64,000 nucleotides of DNA, from positions 1,054,001-1,118,000 of the forward strand of contig NZ_LR134117.1 of assembly GCF_900635445.1 (NCBI RefSeq). The letters run 5' to 3'. This document shows positions 58,562-64,000 of this stretch, in pieces (position 1 is the stretch's first letter; every line of letters begins with the position of its first letter). The notes under the pieces are model-generated. The model did no database searches. It was not told the DNA's origin and saw nothing but the letters and a program-made list of their open reading frames with translations. This DNA is from Serratia odorifera (lineage in GTDB: Bacteria > Pseudomonadota > Gammaproteobacteria > Enterobacterales > Enterobacteriaceae). Both the position numbers and the translations under genes were made by a program.

Positions 58562-60040
58562 CTATATCTGAACCGGCCAGCGGTTTAAGGTAATCCCCCG
58601 GGTCGCCGCACTGGCGCCGAAGTCAGCCAGCATGGCGCGAACGTCCGGATCGATGTATTCGGCATTGTCATGCTCGGCAATCACTACGCAGTTGTCCGGG
58701 ATCTGCGCCAACAACAGCTGTAAACGTGGATTATGCAGGAAAGTCAGGTTCTGGTGAAAACGCACCACGTAATGGTCGTCATAACGCGTCAGTTGCAACG
58801 CATTGTGGTGACTCTTATAGGTGCTGCACAGCAGCTGCGCCATCAGCCCCACCGCGATCCCCGCCAGCATGCCAAATACGATAATACCGCCGACGGTAAC
58901 GATAAACGGTACGAACTGCGGTAATCCCATACGCCACTGGGTAACGAAAAGTGCCGGTGAAGCCAGCTTATAGCCGGTATACAACAGTACCGCCGCCAGG
59001 CTGGCCAATGGAATGGTGTTCAACAGATCGCTGAAGAACAGCCCACACAGCAGCAGCAGTACACCATGCAGCAGAATCGACACCTTACTGCGCGCGCCGG
59101 CGTTGACGTTCACCGAGCTGCGTACAATAACCGCAGTAATCGGTAAACCACCAAGAAAACCGCTCAACATATTACCCACGCCCTGCGCACGCATTTCTTT
59201 GTCCGGCGATGGAACCGGCGTTTGCGATTTCAATTTCTTCAGCGCTTCCTGACTGAGCAGCGTTTCCAGGCTTGCCACCAACGCCAGGGTCACGGCAATC
59301 AGATATACCGACGGATTACGCCATGCGCCTTGCCAATCAGGGCGGCTCAACTGCGCGCCCAGCTCATCGACGCTGTCAAACTGGGGCAATGCAATGCGCG
59401 GCATGCTGCCCATGCCTTCCGGCAACAGGCGATCGCCAAAAATGACCGCCAGACTGCCCCACAGAACAGCCACCAGCGGGCCGGGCACATAGCTCATCAT
59501 TTTGATACGCTTAATCGGCGCCGTGGTCCACAGCCACATGATAAACAAGGCGACCAACGCCACCAATGCCGATGCTGGCGACAAGAGATCCGTGCCTGCC
59601 GACAGTATCGCGCTCAGGCTTTCTTCTCCCTGATAGCCCAGAGCCACCGGCACTTGCTGCATAATCAGCAAAATACCGATTGCCGCCAGCATGCCCTGGA
59701 TCACCGTTCCCGGCACCAGCGAAATCCAGCGCCCGGCACGCAACAGACCAAAAATCAGCTGTAACGCGCCGGCCATGATCAACGCCACCAACAGCAAGGA
59801 AAACGAGCCGAGGGTTTCCATCGCGCCGACCACAATGGTGACCAGGCCGGCAGCCGGGCCGCTGACCGCATAGCGCGACGGGCTGAGCATCGTCACCACA
59901 ATACCGCCAATCACCCCGGTCAGCAGGCCAACAAACGGTGGCAGCCCACTGGCCTGCGCAATGCCCAGACTCAGCGGCAGCGCCACCAGAAAGACCACCA
60001 CCCCGGCGGGAATGTCATTACGCAGAGTGCTTAAGTTCAT
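58562..60040 (-). CDS. SulP-family inorganic anion (probably bicarbonate) transporter
   Basis: A 492-residue membrane protein of the SulP/SLC26 family with about 12-14 hydrophobic segments and the signature PAGLVTIVVGAMETLG. A C-terminal STAS-like region (about 400-490) is present. Fusion or pairing with carbonic anhydrase is a known pattern for bicarbonate uptake, and the upstream gene here is a beta-carbonic anhydrase that overlaps by 23 bp. Other anions such as sulfate cannot be excluded. Confidence 0.9.
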   Translation of the reverse strand: MNLSTLRNDIPAGVVVFLVALPLSLGIAQASGLPPFVGLLTGVIGGIVVTMLSPSRYAVSGPAAGLVTIVVGAMETLGSFSLLLVALIMAGALQLIFGLLRAGRWISLVPGTVIQGMLAAIGILLIMQQVPVALGYQGEESLSAILSAGTDLLSPASALVALVALFIMWLWTTAPIKRIKMMSYVPGPLVAVLWGSLAVIFGDRLLPEGMGSMPRIALPQFDSVDELGAQLSRPDWQGAWRNPSVYLIAVTLALVASLETLLSQEALKKLKSQTPVPSPDKEMRAQGVGNMLSGFLGGLPITAVIVRSSVNVNAGARSKVSILLHGVLLLLCGLFFSDLLNTIPLASLAAVLLYTGYKLASPALFVTQWRMGLPQFVPFIVTVGGIIVFGMLAGIAVGLMAQLLCSTYKSHHNALQLTRYDDHYVVRFHQNLTFLHNPRLQLLLAQIPDNCVVIAEHDNAEYIDPDVRAMLADFGASAATRGITLNRWPVQI

Positions 60041-60665
60041 GGCGCGCCTCCATACTGTCCTGATGAACCAATTCCTTCAAATGACCGTCTTGCAAATCAT
60101 AAACACAACCGAAAACGTCCAACGTCTTGCCCTGTTCCCACGCCTGTCGTACCGGTTGGCTGGCGATCAGATGGCCAACTTGCGTGACCACATGGGCTTC
60201 AATCAGACGATTCAACCGCGCCGTCTCATCGTCCTCTGCCTGCTGATAATGCTGCAGTTCGTTGGCCAGCGAGCGTCGTAAATGCACCAGCCGACGCGCC
60301 AGCGCGCTGTCTTCCTGCGACAACGGCATATTCGGCAGATTCACCGCCGCCTGCACGCCGCCGCAGCCGTAATGGCCGCACAGCACGATGGCGGAAACGT
60401 GTAGATAGTCCAACGCGTATTGCAATACGCTCATCAGACTATCGTCATCCTCCAAAACCATATTGGCGATATTACGATGAACGAAAAGTTCGCCGGGGTG
60501 AGCGCCGGTCAGCACTTCCGCGGGTACACGGCTGTCAGAGCAGCCAATCCATAACGCCTGCGGCTGCTGGCCGGCAACATGCTTGCGAAAGTAATGAGGG
60601 TTACGCTGACGCTGCTGTAGCGCCCAGCTTCGGTTTCTGGCTAAAAGGGGTTTGAGTATCGTCAC
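60018..60665 (-). CDS. Beta-carbonic anhydrase
   Basis: Interconverts carbon dioxide and bicarbonate. It is 215 aa from a GTG start preceded by AGAGAG. Zinc ligands and the catalytic Asp/Arg pair are in CSDSRVP (about 42-48) and HYGCGG (about 98-103); ALWIGCSDSRV precedes. The TTG at 60692 lacks a ribosome binding site. It overlaps the SulP gene by 23 bp, so the two form a carbonic anhydrase-transporter unit. Confidence 0.92.
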   Translation of the reverse strand: MTILKPLLARNRSWALQQRQRNPHYFRKHVAGQQPQALWIGCSDSRVPAEVLTGAHPGELFVHRNIANMVLEDDDSLMSVLQYALDYLHVSAIVLCGHYGCGGVQAAVNLPNMPLSQEDSALARRLVHLRRSLANELQHYQQAEDDETARLNRLIEAHVVTQVGHLIASQPVRQAWEQGKTLDVFGCVYDLQDGHLKELVHQDSMEARHELKHSA

Positions 60666-60785
60666 AACGTGCTTCTCTCTGTTGGGGGACAAACAGGTTT
60701 ATACCTACCCGCCCAGGGCCAATAACATTAGTAAAACTGATGATGTTGATGAAGGCTTGAAGCTGATACACGGTTTCTTCACCCC

Positions 60786-60805
60786 GTGCAGGATCGTTCC
60801 TGCAC
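60786..60805 (-). promoter_or_regulatory. Perfect hairpin upstream of the carbonic anhydrase/SulP operon
   Basis: On the minus strand, GTGCAGGA-ACGA-TCCTGCAC, an 8-bp perfect stem, about 120 nt upstream of the anhydrase start. The ACGA loop resembles one guanidine-II hairpin, but only one hairpin is present. It could equally be a protein operator. Confidence 0.4.
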
Positions 60806-61243
60806 CAGGAAAGTCCTTTATTAAAAATAGAGGCGATAGCCATTAAGGCAAGTAAAAAAATGCGGGAACTTTTATCAACTCGATGGAATACAGTTGATTT
60901 AAAAGGAAAATAAAATGATACGCGAGTATTAAAAAAGTAAAGTAATCGCTCACTGAAGAAACTTTACACTGCAGATTTTCCGCTAGTGAATTATGCTGTC
61001 AAACCTTCTCTCGATAGCGGATATTGAAATAATTAACAGAGATTAATATTAAGTTTGCCTTTCTGTTTTAACATCATCAGGCAGAAGTTCCTTTGTATAG
61101 AAATGTGTGACGCCGATCTCTGCGGGGATCCCCTGCCAGACCAGGGGGAAACTGGCGCAGTCAACGGAGGATGATAAGCCAGCCTGTACTTTCATCTTGG
61201 ACAGCAGCAGGATGGTACGGTGATAGGGTAAACATCAGGAGCA

Positions 61244-61409
61244 GCCATTTCGGCCATTTCGGCCATTTCGGCCATTTCGGCCATTTCGGCCATTTCGGCC
61301 ATTTCGGCCATTTCGGCCATTTCGGCCATTTCGGCCATTTCGGCCATTTCGGCCATTTCGGCCATTTCGGCCATTTCGGCCATTTCGGCCATTTCGGCCA
61401 TTTCGGCCA
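61244..61409 (+). repeat. 9-bp minisatellite, 18.4 copies
   Basis: Perfect head-to-tail copies of GCCATTTCG: 18 full copies from 61244 to 61405 and a partial one to 61409. Because 9 is a multiple of 3 the array is open in several frames, giving spurious FGH and MAE repeat ORFs. Confidence 0.97.
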
Positions 61410-61929
61410 GCATAAAAGAAGACGGGATAAAGAAAAGGACTAATATCTCAAATCACCGGAGGATATGTATTTTCTAACGAATGACTTGACTGTTCGACAT
61501 TAGCATTACGCTTCCCCCCCTTCCGCCAAGGTTAACAAGAATAGAAATAAAAACAATTAGTTATTTTAAATACAATTAATAAATCAATTGTTTCCATGAT
61601 CGCCCGATAGAAAAACACATGCTTTCAGATAATTTGTTATCTCTTCGAACCACAGAAAAATAATAGCCGAATCGTTGCCATCTCTTGATTCAATATATTC
61701 ACCAACCATATAACATTTGGTTATTCATAATGGCAGTTTAGTTAAAAATGACATATTCATGGACTTTTTGCTGCCAAGTCAGTGGATATCGTCATCAATT
61801 TCACCAGTAACTATTACAAATCAATATCTTCGTTGCGTGATCTGCCGCGCAAAAAAGAAACAAAGAATCATAGCAAACTATACTTAACCTTCAGTTGACA
61901 TACTATTAACAACTTCAAGGAGAAAAGCT

Positions 61930-63584
61930 ATGAGCCAACTGCACAAACACGCTATTCCTGCCGCAATTGCGGAACGCACCCTGATCAATCCGGCACAATA
62001 TCAGCAATATTATCAACAGTCTGTGCAAGACCCAGATGCATTCTGGGGTGAGCATGGCAAAATTGTCGATTGGATCAAACCCTACACCAAGGTGAAAAAT
62101 ACCTCTTTCGATCCTGGCCACGTCAGCATTAGCTGGTTTGAGGACGGGACCCTGAACCTGGCGGCCAACTGCCTGGACCGCCATCTGGCCAGTCGCGGCG
62201 ATCAGACCGCCATTATCTGGGAAGGTGACGATCCCGGCCAATCCAAACATGTCACCTATAAGCAGCTGCATCACGATGTCTGTCAATTCGCCAATGTGTT
62301 GAAGAACCTCGGGGTTAAAAAAGGCGACGTGGTGGCAATCTATATGCCAATGGTGCCGGAAGCCGCCGTGGCCATGCTGGCCTGCGCGCGTATCGGTGCC
62401 GTGCACTCGGTTATCTTCGGTGGCTTTTCACCGGAAGCCGTAGCCGGGCGTATCATCGATTCCAACTCCAGCCTGGTGATTACCGCCGACGAAGGCCTGC
62501 GTGCCGGCCGCTCGGTACCGTTGAAGCAAAACGTCGATGAAGCGCTGAAAAATCCGGGGGTAAAAAGCGTCAATAATGTGGTGGTGTTCCAACGCACCGG
62601 AAAACCGGGCTACTGGCAACAAGGGCGCGATTTATGGTGGCATGACCTGATTGACGGCGTCTCCGCCGATTGCCCCGCGGAAGAGATGAACGCCGAAGAT
62701 CCGCTGTTCATTCTCTATACCTCCGGTTCTACCGGCAAGCCTAAAGGCGTTTTGCATACCACCGGTGGTTATCTGGTGTATGCCGCCATGACGTTTAAAT
62801 ACGTCTTCGATTACCATGACGGTGATATTTACTGGTGTACCGCCGACGTTGGCTGGGTTACCGGCCACAGCTATCTGCTTTACGGCCCGCTGGCTTGCGG
62901 TGCCATCACCTTGATGTTTGAAGGCGTGCCTAACTACCCTGGTGTTAATCGCCTGTCGCAGGTGGTGGATAAACATCAGGTCAATATTCTGTATACCGCC
63001 CCTACCGCCATCCGTGCGCTGATGGCCGAAGGTGACAAAGCCATCGAAGGTACCCAACGCGATTCGTTGCGTATTATGGGCTCGGTCGGCGAACCGATTA
63101 ACCCCGAAGCCTGGGAATGGTATTACAACAAAATCGGTAACGGGAAATGCCCGATTATGGATACCTGGTGGCAGACCGAAACCGGCGGTTTTATGATCAC
63201 CCGTTGCCAGGCGCCACCGAACTCAAAGCCGGCTCCGCTACGCGCCCGTTCTTCGGCGTACAGCCGGCGCTGGTTGACAACAGCGGAACCCCGCTGCAGG
63301 GAGCAACCGAAGGCAATCTGGTGATCACCGACTCCTGGCCTGGCCAGGCGCGTACCCTGTTCGGCGATCATGAACGGTTCGAACAAACCTATTTCTCTAC
63401 CTTCAAAGGCATGTACTTCAGCGGCGACGGTGCCCGCCGTGATGAAGACGGCTACTACTGGATCACCGGCCGAGTCGACGACGTGCTGAACGTATCGGGC
63501 CACCGTCTGGGAACCGCAGAAATCGAATCGGCGCTGGTTGCCCACCCAAAAATCGCTGAAGCGGCAGTGGTTGGCATACCACAC
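61930..63584 (+). pseudogene. acs: Acetyl-CoA synthetase, broken by a frameshift and an IS insertion
   Basis: AMP-forming enzyme that activates acetate. The start MSQLHKHAIPAAIAER follows AAGGAG, and the adenylation motif YTSGSTGKPKG lies at about 263-273. One C is missing near 63208-63212 (after GGFMIT); the frame resumes as PLPGATELKAGSATRPFFG. At 63585 the gene is cut after VVGIPH by an IS2-group element. The lost part, about 100 residues, includes the catalytic Lys of the SGKIMRR motif. It is nonfunctional if the IS is real. Confidence 0.9.
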
Positions 63585-64000
63585 TGATGTAGCCCCCTGA
63601 AACACCAGACAGTAGCTGTATCTCCAGATAAGAGATAGGCTTGAATATATGTCTAACACTAACACCAATTTTGAGATGACCGGGATCCTGTTAGGGCAAG
63701 AAGTCCGTAAACGTAAAACTCCTCAGGAAAAGATCGCCATTATCCAGCAGACGATGGAGCCAGGCATGAATGTCTCCCATGTCGCCCGCCTGCATGGCAT
63801 CCAGCCCAGCCTGCTGTTTAAGTGGAAGAAGCAGTATCAGGAAGGCAGCCTCACCGCCGTTGCGGCCGGAGAAGAAGTCGTTCCAGCTTCTGAGCTTACT
63901 GCTGCTCTGAAGCAGGTCCGGGAGCTTCAGCGCCTGCTGGGCAAGAAGACGATGGAAGTTGAGATCCTGAAAGAAGCTGTGGAGTACGGTCAGTCGCGAA
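63585..64000 (+). mobile_element. IS2-group (IS3 family) insertion sequence, left part
   Basis: Starts at 63585 with TGATGTAGCCCCCTGAAACA and CCAGACA nearby, resembling IS2-type terminal repeats (TG...GCCCC...CCAGACA). It carries an OrfA reading into the window end and interrupts acs. The right end and target duplication are outside the window. Confidence 0.85.
63649..64000 (+). CDS. IS2-group transposase OrfA (InsC-like), partial
   Basis: First ORF of an IS3-family element, cut by the window end after 117 codons. The helix-turn-helix region has TPQEKIAIIQQTMEPG and VARLHGIQPSLLFKWKKQY; the leucine-zipper-like part has ELQRLLGKKTMEVEIL. It is close to the OrfA of IS2 and of ISEhe3-like elements from memory. 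The start at 63649 is the first in-frame ATG; 63676 is also possible. Confidence 0.9.
   Translation, partial: MSNTNTNFEMTGILLGQEVRKRKTPQEKIAIIQQTMEPGMNVSHVARLHGIQPSLLFKWKKQYQEGSLTAVAAGEEVVPASELTAALKQVRELQRLLGKKTMEVEILKEAVEYGQSR

Larger units (their letters stand above)
60666..61929. other. Long intergenic region between carbonic anhydrase and acs
   Basis: About 1.26 kb without a supported gene. It contains a perfect 8-bp stem with ACGA loop (60786-60805), the 9-bp minisatellite (61244-61409), and the AT-rich acs promoter region (61500-61900). I see no complete CRP box. Both ORFs through the minisatellite are repeat artefacts. Confidence 0.7.

Noticed and set aside
60601..60843. 80-codon minus-strand ORF upstream of carbonic anhydrase
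   Set aside because: It runs in another frame into the anhydrase 5' end and covers the hairpin; it has no recognisable features.
61244..61409. CRISPR array
   Set aside because: The repeat is head-to-tail with no spacers and only 9 bp.
61171..61443. Plus-strand ORF of 90 codons with FGH repeats, and the minus-strand MAE-repeat ORF
   Set aside because: Both are open only because the 9-bp array has no stops in phase. The GGAGG before 61171 touches the ATG, which is too close to work.

Overview
This window looks like part of the chromosome of a Serratia-like member of the Enterobacterales. The left two-thirds follows the E. coli-type gene order almost exactly: rlmB-rnr-nsrR-purA-yjeT-hflCKX-hfq-miaA-mutL-amiB-tsaE-nnr | queG, three tRNA-Gly, orn | rsgA, psd, mscM | epmA | frdABCD, blc | sugE, ecnBA, efp | epmB | yjeI, groLS, fxsA | aspA, dcuA, cutA, dsbD, a TetR-type regulator, tRNA-Phe. 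The genus is inferred from gene content, protein similarity and fairly high GC; no 16S gene is present.

Region 1-17 kb is the large minus-strand cluster for RNA processing, translation quality, membrane proteolysis control and mismatch repair. Region 17-25 kb holds queG, the tRNA-Gly(GCC) triplet, oligoribonuclease and the plus-strand rsgA-psd-mscM run. Region 25-33 kb holds fumarate reductase, the lipocalin Blc, the guanidinium exporter SugE with an upstream guanidine-II riboswitch, the entericidin pair, and all three parts of the EF-P beta-lysylation system (efp, epmA, epmB). Region 33-42.6 kb holds groES-groEL with a clear sigma-32 promoter, then aspA-dcuA and cutA-dsbD. tRNA-Phe at 42.56 kb marks the end of the conserved block. 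Its 3' end and downstream terminator are duplicated 160 bp further on, which looks like an integration scar.

From 43 to 60.7 kb the content is accessory: a split 2H phosphoesterase-like gene; a MipA/response regulator/histidine kinase operon; a cyclophilin-like protein; a periplasmic molybdenum hydroxylase (2Fe-2S subunit, Tat-exported Mo subunit, triheme cytochrome c); a MocR-type regulator divergent from a rubredoxin-PaiB pair; a FixL/FixJ-like two-component system followed by an exported HbpS/GlcG-family protein and an outer-membrane barrel; and a carbonic anhydrase-SulP transporter pair. The exported HbpS-like protein next to a kinase and LuxR-type regulator, with a palindromic candidate operator between them, is the best candidate here for an under-described system: it recalls the Streptomyces HbpS-SenS-SenR three-component sensor.

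The right end holds a 9-bp minisatellite (18.4 copies) and an acs gene broken twice, by a one-base deletion and by an IS2-group (IS3 family) element that continues past the window end.

A caution for the whole window: at least fourteen one-base indels interrupt otherwise well-conserved genes (rlmB twice, epmA, frdA, epmB, cutA, the 2H gene, the Mo subunit, mocR, the FixL-like kinase twice, the HbpS-like gene, the barrel gene and acs). Most lie in short homopolymer runs. In housekeeping genes this pattern fits sequencing error better than decay, so these genes are annotated over their full extent with the break noted.
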